This document shows positions 35,701-41,478 of a DNA stretch of 64,000 nucleotides, in pieces. The stretch spans positions 30,562 through 94,561 of the forward strand of contig DF239927.1 of NCBI GenBank assembly GCA_000507305.1. The letters are read 5' to 3'. The notes under the pieces are model-generated. The model saw nothing but the letters and a program-made list of their open reading frames with translations. It did not search any database and had not been told where the DNA came from. Origin of the DNA: Breviolum minutum Mf 1.05b.01. Lineage: Eukaryota > Sar > Dinophyceae > Suessiales > Symbiodiniaceae. Position 1 is the first letter of the stretch. Each line of letters starts with the position of its first letter. The position numbers and the translations under genes are program-made.

Positions 35701-38700
35701 AGCAACACAAATCAGGGTGTTGGAACCGACATGAGGATCGATCGTTTTTTTTTTGCGGCATCAACATTATATTCATGAACCAATGAGAATTTGATGATGT
35801 CACCTGGCTCTTAGAAAAAACTTCTTTTTATTTTTATTTTTTCCACGAGAAGCGCCTTTTCGAGACAGTTGCGGAAGTTGGAGTGTGGCAACTTTCACCT
35901 TAAGAGGGTTGCTTCCCTTCATGGAAAATCCAGTGCTAACATTATCCATGTAATGTTTTGGGCAGGACACATCCCAAAAACCTAACATAGCACTGTCGGC
36001 AGCACCTACCAGGAGGCCGAAACCCAAAAGGAAATTCAACTTCCAAACTCAGTGGTTTCAGGTGATATGTTGGTTTATCGGAGTGTATATGAACAGACAT
36101 TGATCAGAGATATAAGTTGTATTATCCCATAGGATTCATGTATGGTATATTTCCTCCACATCTACCATAAAAATCAACTAAATGTATGTGAACCTACCAG
36201 TCCCATGGATCCTATGGGCGTTTGAATTGCAAATGCATTGTGCTTTGTATGACTCTCTCATCTTTAACAGACAGGTCCCGCCCGCCAGTCGCACGCGCAT
36301 CATCCGCTACTTGGAGAAGCAGGTCTATAAAGACAGGCCATGGGAGGGTGCCATATTATCTATCGACCAAACTGACTTGAAAGCCATCCAAGGATATTTT
36401 TTTTGGCAGATTTGAACAGGGAATTGCCCAAAAATGTTAACCTGAAATTTGGTTCGCTCAGGTTTTGCTTTCTCACGTAAGGAAGTCTTGCATGTGATGT
36501 TCCTGGTGACTTTAAAGTTTATTTTATAGTTCATCAATGTTTTTAGCAGATGTGTTGGATTTTCGACTTTGACTAGTCTTTTTTCCATTGGGTTCTTAAC
36601 GGCACCAAGTAGACCTCAATTCTCCCAGAAAGAACGATTCTTTCTTTGTTTTGGCATTATAAACTGGCTAGGCATTTGTACAAGGTGGGCCCCCTACCAG
36701 TCATAAGCAGGCTTATAACTTCACTTATAGGGGTGAAATAGGGGTTACCAATTTATAAGTCCATTTATACGGGCCCCATAACTCCATTTATAACGATCCT
36801 AGGGGCCCACCTTGTATGTTGCCTGTCTCATTCAAAAACCAAATGCTTCAGCATCATAAGAAACTTGACATGATCTGGCAGGGGCCATGTGCAGCAGAAA
36901 GACGTCAAGCCACTTGGAAGAAAATTGATCTTCGGGCCTTTCCAGTTGAACCCAGACATATATACAAATCCAGAGCAGAATTACTGGAAAATAAATAGAT
37001 GATGGATCCTTTCTAAGAATGCATTTGGGCTTGGTTACAGGCCTCAACAATGAAATTCTGGGACTTACACCATCTTTTTGAAGAAATCCTGCACCACCTG
37101 GAATGTATAAAACCATGTGCATAATGGGACATTTACCATATCAACTGGTTAGGATTTCTGCCATCATCACCATTTTCAAATCCAAGGATCTTGACATTGT
37201 TGTCAGAGCCATTGAAAAATTTGCTCGCCTGGGAACTTCATCGAAAGTGTCTTGGAAAAAACTGGATCATCGATTATCAGATCCACAGTGATGCCGCTGA
37301 ACAAATTTGGATCTTGTTTGGTGATGTTCTTTTCAATCACGTGCTGTGCTCCCAAGTCCTGTGCAAAATGCAACTAAGAATGTTTGAAAGACGTGGCGGT
37401 GACCACGGCGATACATGCAGCTTGTAGATAAGAAAGAGATACAGCAAAATCCATAGAAGGGTGTTAGGGAACCGAAATCCTTTTGTTGTCTTTAGGTTGC
37501 ATTTGTTCCCCCATACTTAAGCGTGTGTTTTTGCTTTCAAAGCACAGTGCGTCCTTCAGTGTTTTGTTGATTCCTGGAAAGTGGTAAGCAGCATCTAATC
37601 ATCCAACTGGCAATATATACATACCGCTGATACACTGATATACCCAATATGTATTTGTTTTGTTACTTTGTACATATAATGTAGATATATTATATGTGAT
37701 ATAAATATATGTGATTGTGTGTATAACCCCAATTTCATGTACATATTATTTATATATATACATATACATATTCATTTTGACCCGGCTACATCATATTATC
37801 TCTATACTATATGAATACATCGCCATTGCAGATGTTTTATTATATGATCCCTACACTGTATCCTTCTCCTCCCTCCAGGTTATTGACCAAACATCGTCTC
37901 TTTGATGTGTTGCAGCAATGCATTGAACCGATGGTAGTGAGGTCTTCCCGTGTTTCGATGTGTTTCGGGGGATGGTTGGGAAACCGAAAGGGAAAAGAAA
38001 TGTGTCATGAGATGCAGCATGGAAACGTGCAGGTTATGACTTCGGAGATGATTCACTCTGTAGTGCTCCAAATACTCTGTTTGAAGGTGTTTAGGTACCA
38101 AAAACCCACTCCAAAACCACTTGCAGAAGGGAGGGATTGGAGCATAAGGGTCATGAAAACAAATCGATATTTTTTTGAACGATATCCTGAGAGTATCATG
38201 TGAAATGCTACTTGCTGACTGCAAATCTGAAAGCTGAACATACATTTAGCTTTCATTGAAAACAAAAAGTATCCACTTTTTGGAGGACAAAATCCATCAT
38301 ATTTCATGCATGTTCAATGCTCTCTATATTTTTTCCGAGTCTTAACGCATTTGAGCATACATTCATGTTTGAAAATCAATCCCATCCCTAGAATAAGATT
38401 GGATCGGTGTATATAATCCCCTTCTTAGGCCACACCAAACATTTCTTAAGGTTTATATTTGCAGTTACCATCAACTTAATATTGAAAACCTACCTATGTT
38501 TTCCTTGCCGTGGTTGTTTGGGTCACAACCGTGGTCTTATGCCATCCTCGTTTCGGGGCCCCGGGATCAACGGCGGTGCCTTGCTGCCGTTGTTTAGGTT
38601 GACCTCCGTGGCTGTGAGCGAGTCGGCACTGGCGGAGCAGGACAACCCTGGTTTTTTTGGGTGTGGATTTTGTTTTTCCGTTAAAAAATAACAGGTTGGT

Positions 38701-40250
38701 TTAGATGATCCTCTCCTTAAGAACCCATAGTACTGACCAATTGACTTGATCATCATTCTATTAAGCATCAAAATATAAAGGGATCTTTTTCTAAAGTCAA
38801 TCCAATCGTCTTTATATGTTGGTCAAGATAATCTTCACAATATTGAACCCATTGACTTCTATATGTAAAGGGATTTTTTTTTTTTGATTTCTGATCCCGT
38901 GACCTCTGGTTGATTAGTTGGTGATTTGGGGCCCGGTGGCTTGGGGATTCGAATCGGGTAGCCTGAAGTAACAATCCCTTTCATTTTCGGGTACACAAGG
39001 ATGCAAAAATGCCTGGTTTTTCGGGGTATCTTTTTTCATCATCCCAAATTTTCCAAATTGGTATATAAATGTCCTTAAGTGTATCAGTTTAGTAAATATT
39101 TACAACCCTTCCTTTGAAACATAGCAAGCAACTCTTCGTTTGTTGACATTCCAACTATCAATCCCATAGGATCCATGTATGGTATATTTACCTATATACA
39201 TTGAGTTGATTTCTATGGTAAATGTAGGCAAATATACCATGCATGAGCCACTAAAAAAACCCTCCTACTTTCCATATATACTGGTTGGTTAATAGGGATC
39301 CTTACAATGGTTTACTATAATCCCTATATAACTGGGTAGTATTTCATCCCCTATATAACCCAACCAACCAGGGTCCAGGGAATTAACATATATCCCCCTG
39401 ATAAGGCATATTTGAGTCGATGATTTTTCCTCTTCCCAAGGTGGGATATGTTAGTTCCCTACGTGGTATATACATGTATTTACCTTATAGGCCAAAAAAA
39501 TCATCATATGTCATAAGGTCTGTACGTCTGTACCAAGGCAAGTGAAAAATATAGCTGGCATAGATACAACAAAAATCCCCAGGTGGTTACTTGGATGTCC
39601 CGTTGGAAGTTAGCATCAATGGTTAGGATCAATGGGTTGTTTCACCTTCCTATAAACAGGCTCGGTCTATTGGGGTTATAACCTACTGATCCTATCCTTT
39701 TGCTAACTTCCAACGGGACATCCAAGTAGTGGAAAAAAGTCCACGGTTTACATACAACCCTCCCATGTCCCCACCGCTGAAACCCCGTAGGATGTGATCT
39801 TTTGCGCGGGTGAAACGGCAGATTCCATGAGCTTCGTTCATAATGGAAGCTTCCTTTACCAGCTCCTTGGTAGATGGGAAAGGGTTGGGTGGGAATGGTC
39901 AAAGAGTCAACCTACTGGCATTGGGCGTGGTCATTGGTCCCTTGGGTTCTCCATGATGACAAGACAAATCCAACCCCAAGCATCCCCTAGGCCTGCGCAA
40001 GAGACTCAAGTGTGCGGGATCTCAAGAATCAGGTGTGTTGTGTTATGTTGTGTTGGTATTTTTGTCCAGGTCTTTTTAAAAGAAAAGTACCCATGAGATC
40101 ACCACAAATCTTGGAGATTCCGAGGAAATTTGTCAGACTTTTGTGTCTAGATTTACCCCTTTGTGGCTTGTAGATGCTTACAAGCAAAGGTACCATTGGA
40201 GCCGTATGTAAGTTGGAGGTGGGCATCTGTTTTCTCAGTGAATTCTACCG
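19021..40250 (+). CDS. Voltage-gated, CNBD-containing ion channel gene (span of scattered exons)
   Basis: At least a dozen short exons on the + strand occur in exactly the order of a six-TM channel with a cytoplasmic cyclic-nucleotide-binding domain: N-terminal HPNGR motif, S1, S2, pre-S3, S3, S4, possible S5, pore, S6, C-linker and CNBD. The product would be a membrane channel of the EAG/HCN/CNG superfamily, expanded in dinoflagellates and commonly annotated there as potassium channel subfamily H. Splice phases agree at S1/S2, pre-S3/S3, pore/S6, across the last C-linker exons and across the two CNBD exons. Pieces are still missing: the start, part of S1, the S2-S3 loop, the S4-S5 linker, part of the turret, the first C-linker helices and the end of the CNBD. 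The gene may continue beyond 40250. Introns are up to about 3 kb and hold most of the local MITEs. The assignment rests on recalled family motifs, not a search. Confidence 0.75.
19115..19230. mobile_element. Family C MITE forming the 5' part of an inferred intron
   Basis: Begins AAG|GTGGGCCCC and contains ACCAGTTAGTGAGTATAGAT and ACTCTACTTATTTCGGGG, the blocks shared with the copies at 26288, 32297, 36679, 42083 and 56469. The right end is degraded where the family B element at 19231 abuts it. Confidence 0.6.
19231..19310. mobile_element. Family B MITE inside the same inferred intron
   Basis: The left arm is TACCCTCCAGGGAACTAACA and the right arm TTAATTCCCTGGAGGGTA, an 80-base near-perfect inverted repeat flanked by TA on each side. 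It is a close relative of the copy at 5514-5612. Confidence 0.8.
19364..19495 (+). CDS. Channel gene: exon with HPNGRMRLTW motif before S1
   Basis: The acceptor is ccaccatttgcag (19363). The frame reads WRNCLWSFDPVPRTC, RFSSRRMRQTFGLQ, then WLFPLHPNGRMRLTW. The HPxGRxRLxWD motif immediately before S1 is one I recall from dinoflagellate and other alveolate channels of this family; the D would come from the next exon. The exon appears to end at a GC donor (TGG|GCAACT, 19496). A shadow + frame gives SGETVYGASIPYREPAGSAA, which I rejected because it lacks any family match. An internal acceptor at 19410 is possible. Confidence 0.65.
19500..21351. other. Inferred channel intron; repeats only
   Basis: A CAA microsatellite lies at about 20694-20738 (complement reads poly-Val), a family C-like fragment at 20870-20960, a family D fragment (TGGATGTCCTGTTGGAAGTT) at about 21010-21060 and a family I palindrome at about 21098-21230. 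The first half of S1 should be encoded by a small exon here, but I could not find it. Confidence 0.45.
21352..21404 (+). CDS. Channel gene: S1 (second half) exon
   Basis: The acceptor is ttggccttcag (21351) and the donor GTGCCG (21405). After two bases the 17 codons read YDVFYIPFTALDPPDTQ, matching the characteristic end of S1 in this family (aromatic-rich YDxxxIPxxAF, then Pro-rich loop). The end phase is 0 and continues directly into the exon at 22080. The competing frame (ALAFSLRRLLHSLHSLGS) has no such match. Confidence 0.7.
21702..21806. mobile_element. Family A MITE, complete
   Basis: CTAGGTGGTGGTTTCAA at the left and GGTTCAACCACCAACTAG at the right, with CTAG at both ends. The core has ATGATCCAATTTGACTTG and ATATTTTTCAAGTGGG. 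It lies in the 21405-22079 inferred intron together with a family J palindrome at about 21870-21995. Confidence 0.85.
22080..22132 (+). CDS. Channel gene: S2 exon
   Basis: The acceptor is aacgtctggcag (22079). The frame reads FTEVVVWSGLIFWSLDT, equivalent to the S2 signature (W-x-x-x-x-FW-x-LD) of the family. It probably ends at a GC donor after ACTTG (22133). Joined to the S1 exon the phase is exactly continuous (both phase 0). If the frame is read on, it becomes WRRNLMAASVGRKSAECG, which does not resemble S2-S3, so splicing soon after LDT is likely. Confidence 0.65.
22133..24806. other. Inferred channel intron with repeats and one long open frame
   Basis: Family J palindromes lie at about 22570-22690, 24078-24180 and 24490-24610 and a family H element at about 24640-24800. 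Bases 23197-23597 are open in one + frame of 133 codons (ELDVNNQGYAHEQCVRNLSL, then MSKRKKTVDEEVFRSDA), which reads like protein but does not fit the channel. It could be an exon of something else or a decayed insertion. The opposite strand is also open there. Confidence 0.4.
24807..24876 (+). CDS. Channel gene: S2-S3 linker exon (YLRTW)
   Basis: The frame reads SKLVEALPGAISGQYLRTW and ends in a split Trp codon at ACATG|GTTTGG (24877). Channels of this family have (A/I)xxYLRTWFxxD just before S3. The next exon (25688) starts with the single G that completes TGG and then codes FCLDLLVIV, giving YLRTW-FCLDLLVIV. The acceptor is less sure: aag at 24806, cag at 24845 or cag at 24857. Confidence 0.55.
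25057..25409 (+). CDS. Unassigned open reading stretch inside the channel intron
   Basis: Two consecutive + frames read like protein. The first, after an acceptor-like tttttcaatag, has FDIVDGFRLSVPKSDDMYES and KLIPVHPPEFSYG, ending at a TAA near 25210. The second, in another frame, has LKPQSLRLVLSHPYIQQVFF, NLSLISHVLIDQTDEASEKD and PKIEDGYPKFA, ending at TAA 25407-25409. Neither matches a channel segment. A single-base shift around 25140-25200 would join them, so this may be a frameshifted nested gene, a pseudogene or an inserted exon pair. Function unknown. Confidence 0.4.
25688..25718 (+). CDS. Channel gene: S3 exon
   Basis: The acceptor is cacttttacccag (25687). After one base the frame reads FCLDLLVIVR, the FxxDLxVV signature of S3. 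The right edge is unresolved: a GTGATC donor after CTACTG (25706) or somewhat later. Phase with the preceding exon is exact. The Asp is the conserved S3 countercharge position. Very short, so it is supported mainly by position and phase. Confidence 0.5.
25946..25961. repeat. Short CAAC tandem repeat
   Basis: Four to five tandem AACC/CAAC units within the inferred S3-S4 intron. The frame on the complement over it is an artefact. Confidence 0.8.
26157..26606. mobile_element. Cluster of three MITEs (B, C, B)
   Basis: A family B palindrome spans about 26157-26262 (CCGGAAGTTTAACC ... GTTAAACTTCAGGGGTGTA), a family C palindrome about 26288-26428 (AGGTGGGGCGGGC ... GGGGCCCACCTTC), and another family B palindrome about 26500-26604 (GGGAAGATTAACATGGAACC ... 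GGTTCCATGTTAGTTTTC). All are in the inferred S3-S4 intron. Confidence 0.65.
27227..27311 (+). CDS. Channel gene: S4 voltage-sensor exon
   Basis: The acceptor is cagtcgcatcag (27226) and the donor GTATCA (27312). After two bases the frame reads DSVRVLRSLLRSLRCLRLLR then LLMLGPW. Arginines recur every third or fourth position (R-VL-R-SLL-R-SL-R-CL-R-LL-R), the hallmark of an S4 voltage sensor; I count six. The alternative frame (VSRIRRLRSCASLLTSVITV) lacks this periodicity. This is the strongest evidence that the channel is voltage-gated. Confidence 0.75.
27378..27484. mobile_element. Family K palindrome
   Basis: The arms are CTACCCTAAGGATCTTGACC and TCCAATGATCCTTAGGGTAG around CTGTGCAGGTTCAAACC. 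A second copy lies at about 55675-55780, just after the decayed FNIP gene. Confidence 0.7.
29056..29161. mobile_element. Family B MITE, complete reference copy
   Basis: TACCCTCCCTGAAACTAACA at the left and TTAGTTTCAGGGAGGGTA at the right form long terminal inverted repeats. The insert contains GGTGGATTTTCCATGGCTAT, which is shared with 59773-59876 and similar to 62349-62453. The whole is 106 bases with TA at both borders. Confidence 0.9.
29639..29733. mobile_element. Family A MITE, complete
   Basis: CTAGGTGGTGGTGTCAAAT on the left; ATATTTTTCAGATGGG and TTGAAACCACCAACTAG on the right. It has CTAG at both ends, so splicing at CTAG|GT and CTAG| would remove it exactly. Confidence 0.85.
29806..29872 (+). 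CDS. Channel gene: possible S5 exon
   Basis: The acceptor is cacttcgacttcag (29805). The frame reads RFQRFIAFTCFRLIFGIFIL then HL, a basic start followed by a strongly hydrophobic helix, with a GC donor option at 29873 (CTTG|GCATAT). Position between S4 and pore and the hydrophobic pattern suggest S5. Another + frame (FSVFRGLSPSRVFVSSSASS) is also open, so this is tentative. Directly downstream (29886-29970) is an inverted repeat with arms CCTTCAAAGGGGTGCC / GGCACCCCTTTGAAGG (family L), seen again near 40633. Confidence 0.35.
29990..30160 (+). CDS. Possible exon, product unknown
   Basis: The open + frame reads EFGDLEKKLPFVAPLDCQGP, QDGVNQFLGNRDSEEGLGAS and DFWSYCTQ. The composition is protein-like. 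It lies where an S5-pore turret exon is expected but shows no recognisable turret motif. Borders unresolved. Confidence 0.3.
30517..32207. other. Inferred channel intron, repeats only
   Basis: Family C palindrome at about 30515-30588, family A MITE at 30734-30836 (CTAG ends degraded), and family E palindrome at about 31768-31853 (CATATATGG...CCATACATGG type arms). A G-run and T-runs flank 31430-31450. Bases 31930-32030 hold a repeat (tatagcgacc) that recurs at 1954-2055. No exon recognised. Confidence 0.45.
32208..32296 (+). CDS. Exon ending at a family C MITE; possible channel turret
   Basis: A strong acceptor (tttttttttttcag, 32207) and a donor (TGCAAG|GTGAGC, 32297) that is the first base of a family C MITE. 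The frame favoured by phase from the S5 candidate reads GQDPPVQQRDLLYRRGNSVG then PGLADLWRCK. It sits between S5 and the pore, so it may be part of the extracellular turret, but the phase does not match the pore exon directly. The alternative frame VKTLQYSSVICSTAGG is equally open. Confidence 0.35.
32297..32459. mobile_element. Family C MITE abutting an exon
   Basis: GTGAGCCCCCAAAATTACTA at the left and TTCGGGGCCCACCTTGTA at the right, with the shared central TTATTTCGGGGTGAGTCATA. The left end provides the splice donor of the preceding exon. Confidence 0.7.
32968..33085 (+). CDS. Channel gene: pore-loop exon
   Basis: The acceptor is gccccaatcgag (32967) and the donor GTGTTG (33086). The frame contains GYTTSMHWSLTQFTPASMEV. 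I recall (L/M)HWSLTQFTPASM(E/D)V as the near-invariant pore helix and filter region of a dinoflagellate channel group; it replaces the canonical T-V-G-Y-G potassium filter, so ion selectivity cannot be assumed. The remainder (PHPSHRGKEPKLFSDV) is the length expected up to S6 but is less hydrophobic than usual. It ends in phase 2, matching the S6 exon. Confidence 0.8.
33086..34513. other. Inferred pore-S6 intron
   Basis: Family B MITE at about 33317-33423 (CTCCCCGGAAAACTAACATG ... CGTTAGTTTTCTGGAGTGTA). Frames at 33406-33636 on the minus strand are open but unrecognised. Nothing else supported. Confidence 0.45.
34514..34574 (+). CDS. Channel gene: S6 end / C-linker start exon
   Basis: The acceptor is tggtgttccaag (34513). 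After one base the 20 codons read IFSSVIGQVTTSMMSLQNLQ, matching the end of S6 in this family (FSSFVSSITxxMxxLRxxQ). It ends at a GC donor (TACAG|GCTGGG, 34575). The pore exon ends with two codon bases and this one starts with one, so the join is in frame, and the distance from the pore motif to FSS is the usual one as I recall it. Confidence 0.7.
34575..36274. other. Inferred C-linker intron
   Basis: Family B-like palindromes lie at about 34981-35100 and 35980-36090 and a lone left arm near 35187. Bases 35327-35376 hold a 50-base minimal family A element. A family E palindrome is at about 36130-36215. The exon carrying the first C-linker helix was not located. Confidence 0.45.
35327..35376. 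mobile_element. Minimal (50-base) family A MITE
   Basis: CTAGCTGGTGGTTTCAAAT, then ATTTTTCAGATGGG, then TTGAAACCACCAACTAG. Both CTAG ends, both arms and the acceptor-like TTTTTCAG are kept while the usual middle (about 45 bases with the branch-point-like motif) is gone. Confidence 0.9.
36275..36322 (+). CDS. Channel gene: C-linker helix exon
   Basis: An acceptor at 36270 or 36274 (catctttaacagacag) and a GTCTAT donor at 36323. The frame reads VPPASRTRIIRYLEKQ. Channels of this family have VPxxLxxRIxRYLE in the C-linker after S6 (compare LPxxxRxRIxxYY in HCN and EAG channels). Starting at 36275 gives phase 0 at both ends. The preceding helix is still missing. Confidence 0.65.
36679..36816. 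mobile_element. Family C MITE, complete
   Basis: TACAAGGTGGGCCCCCTACC on the left and AGGGGCCCACCTTGTA on the right form terminal inverted repeats of about 16 bases. The centre has TTATAGGGGTGAAATAGGGG. This is the best reference copy of the family in the window. Confidence 0.85.
37160..37430 (-). pseudogene. Possible fragment of a zinc-type alcohol dehydrogenase/quinone oxidoreductase
   Basis: On the complement one frame reads CIAVVTATSFKHS, a stop (TAG), then LHFAQDLGAQHVIEKNITKQ and FSGITVDLIIDDPV. This resembles the Rossmann-fold part of MDR oxidoreductases (VVTATSxKN..FxxxLGAxxVIDxxxEDF...VDxVxD). The in-frame stop and absence of the preceding GxGxxG segment nearby suggest a decayed piece, or one exon whose neighbours I cannot see. 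It lies inside an inferred channel intron on the opposite strand. Confidence 0.35.
37600..37830. repeat. AT-rich tract with TATA/ATAT runs
   Basis: Dense TATATA-type sequence directly upstream of the 37879 exon. No palindrome resolved; frames here are meaningless. Confidence 0.7.
37879..37933 (+). CDS. Channel gene: end of C-linker exon
   Basis: An excellent acceptor (ccttctcctccctccag, 37878) and donor GTAGTG (37934). After one base the 18 codons read LLTKHRLFDVLQQCIEPM, equivalent to the last C-linker helix in this family (LLxxHPxFxxL...). It ends in phase 0. Note that the downstream intron is only 57 bases. Confidence 0.65.
37991..38032 (+). CDS. Channel gene: 42-base micro-exon before the CNBD
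   Basis: The acceptor is gggaaaccgaaag (37990) and the donor GTTATG (38033). The fourteen codons read GKEMCHEMQHGNVQ, aligning with the MRxxCHxA segment that leads into the CNBD in this family. Phase is 0 at both ends and matches the exons on either side, so the joined protein would read ...QCIEPM-GKEMCHEMQHGNVQ-DVIFCAGE. Confidence 0.6.
38480..38690. other. GC-richer island, strand and frame unclear
   Basis: Open on + (GLMPSSFRGPGINGGALLPL, TSVAVSESALAEQDNPGFFG) and on - (LSCSASADSLTATEVNLNNG). It has no clear AG/GT borders and lies within the intron before the CNBD exon. I cannot decide whether it codes. Confidence 0.25.
39163..39790. other. Stack of four palindromic elements in one intron
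   Basis: Family E at about 39163-39247, family G at about 39280-39368 (TGGTTGGTTAATAGGGATCC ... CCCAACCAACCAGG), family B variant at about 39374-39470 and family D at about 39588-39728 (GGATGTCCCGTTGGAAGTTA ... TAACTTCCAACGGGACATCC). The CNBD exon begins 62 bases after the last one. Confidence 0.65.
39791..39869 (+). CDS. Channel gene: cyclic-nucleotide-binding domain exon 1
   Basis: The acceptor is ctgaaaccccgtag (39790) and the donor GTAGAT (39870). The frame reads DVIFCAGETADSMSFVHNGS then FLYQLL. This is the first beta-roll part of a CNBD (D-x-I-x-x-x-G-E-x-A-x-x-M-x-F-V-x-x-G). Phase 0 at the start matches the micro-exon at 37991. One extra base (G) at the end completes a Gly codon with the next exon. 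The cAMP/cGMP-contacting region would lie further on, so ligand binding cannot be judged. Confidence 0.8.
40190..40250 (+). CDS. Channel gene: CNBD exon 2
   Basis: The acceptor is gcttacaagcaaag (40189) and the donor GTGACC (40251). Completing the Gly codon from the previous exon, the frame reads GTIGAVCKLEVGICFLSEFY. The VxxGxxLSE pattern corresponds to the phosphate-binding-cassette edge (G-x-x-x-G/S-E) of the CNBD in this family. It lacks the Arg that contacts the cyclic nucleotide in classical CNBDs in the portion visible. Confidence 0.55.
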
Positions 40251-40259
40251 GTGACCACT

Positions 40260-40357
40260 CCGGTGACCCCCTGGCATGTCACCCCCCCAACAAGATGCTG
40301 TGGACGTACGGCAGTGGAATAGGAAGTTTGAGATATTTGGAGATAGTCGGAGATGGG
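40260..40357 (+). CDS. Possible exon, product unknown
   Basis: After a TGA the + frame reads PPGMSPPQQDAVDVRQWNRK then FEIFGDSRRW and meets a GTGAAA donor at 40358. Protein-like composition, but no clear acceptor. It may be an alternative or additional channel exon. Confidence 0.25.
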
Positions 40358-40687
40358 TGAAATACAATCACAATCTATCACACAACATGTTTCCATCTCA
40401 ATCATGTTCCAAGTGATTTTAATTATCTCTAATTACTACTACTCTTGACTCCAAATCGAACGTATGATTCATGATAACAACTGGAACCCAAATGTGCCAA
40501 ATGATCCACCTTTCAGTTCAAATGACCAGTTTTTTTGGGTCACAAGGCCAAACTAAGGGCTACATGTGTTTTTTTGATAGATCAATGTTAAGTTATAGTT
40601 TATAGTTTATACCTGGAGTTTAATAATACACCAGCACCTTCAAAGGGGGTGCCAAATGGTTCTGTTACAGGGTCAATTCATCATCCC

Positions 40688-40793
40688 TTACACCCCTGAA
40701 AACTAACATGTCCCCTGAAAATCAATGGTTGGAAGATGTATTTCCTATTGAAATGGTCCCTTTTTGGGGGACATGTTAATTTTCAGGGATGTA
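40688..40793. mobile_element. Family B MITE
   Basis: TACACCCCTGAAAACTAACA on the left and TTAATTTTCAGGGATGTA on the right. The middle (ATGGTTGGAAGATGTATTTC) is shared with 33317-33423 and, reversed, 60036-60145. Confidence 0.75.
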
Positions 40794-41316
40794 GGGTTTA
40801 ATTGGCACCCCTTCCATGATTCCCATGTCTCTCACCCTCCTTTTGGGAGCCGTTTCTCCAGCTCCCCTGTAGGCAACGTGAGCTTAGTCCGGGCCACCCG
40901 TTGGGGAAAGACTCCAGTGATGTCCCGGGTGGGTTTGTTAGGATCGGTGAAACAGGCCCACTATACCCCAACCGTTTACTAACTTCCTGAAACTTCCAAG
41001 TAAGCTAAATGTTTGGGCAAATTATAGTGACCTCAGCCGAGGAGATTCCTCCAAATGGTGGTGTTTGTAAGGGATTCATTCCAAATCCCCCGCCCAGAAG
41101 TGCGTTGTGAAAGAATTCCTTTAAAGAGAACTGGTCCTGTCAAGCACCATGAATTAGGAGGGTATAAACGGTATAACAGTAGTCAGTATTGTTATTACTT
41201 ACTCAATACCCTTGGGTCTCTAACATAAGTTATGGAAGGACATTCAGCTTCTTTTTTTTTGGGGGGTATGCCGGCTTCAAAACTATGAAATTCTGATTTG
41301 TGAATTATCCCGAGAG

Positions 41317-41478
41317 GACCCTCGCGATTGAGAAGGATGGATGTTCGCTCAAGAAACCCCGTTTGCAGAATAAGATTGGATCGTACGGTAATCCCGTATA
41401 CGTGTCGGACACAGCTGGATCCTTAGTGTACTGTATCCATGAAAAATCAAATGGGACCAACAACCAACGGACCCCTAA
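41317..41478 (+). CDS. Exon with consensus donor, product unknown (maybe channel tail)
   Basis: The acceptor is attatcccgagag (41316) and a perfect donor GTAAGT begins at 41479. After one base the frame reads TLAIEKDGCSLKKPRLQNKI, GSYGNPVYVSDTAGSLVYCI and HEKSNGTNNQRTP. The phase would fit after the exon ending at 40250, but the expected end of the CNBD is not present in it, so I do not assign it to the channel. Function not recognised. Confidence 0.45.

Noticed and set aside
38925..38960. GATTCGAATCGGG as a tRNA B box
   Set aside because: No A box, anticodon arm or acceptor stem can be folded around it; it is part of a palindromic repeat.
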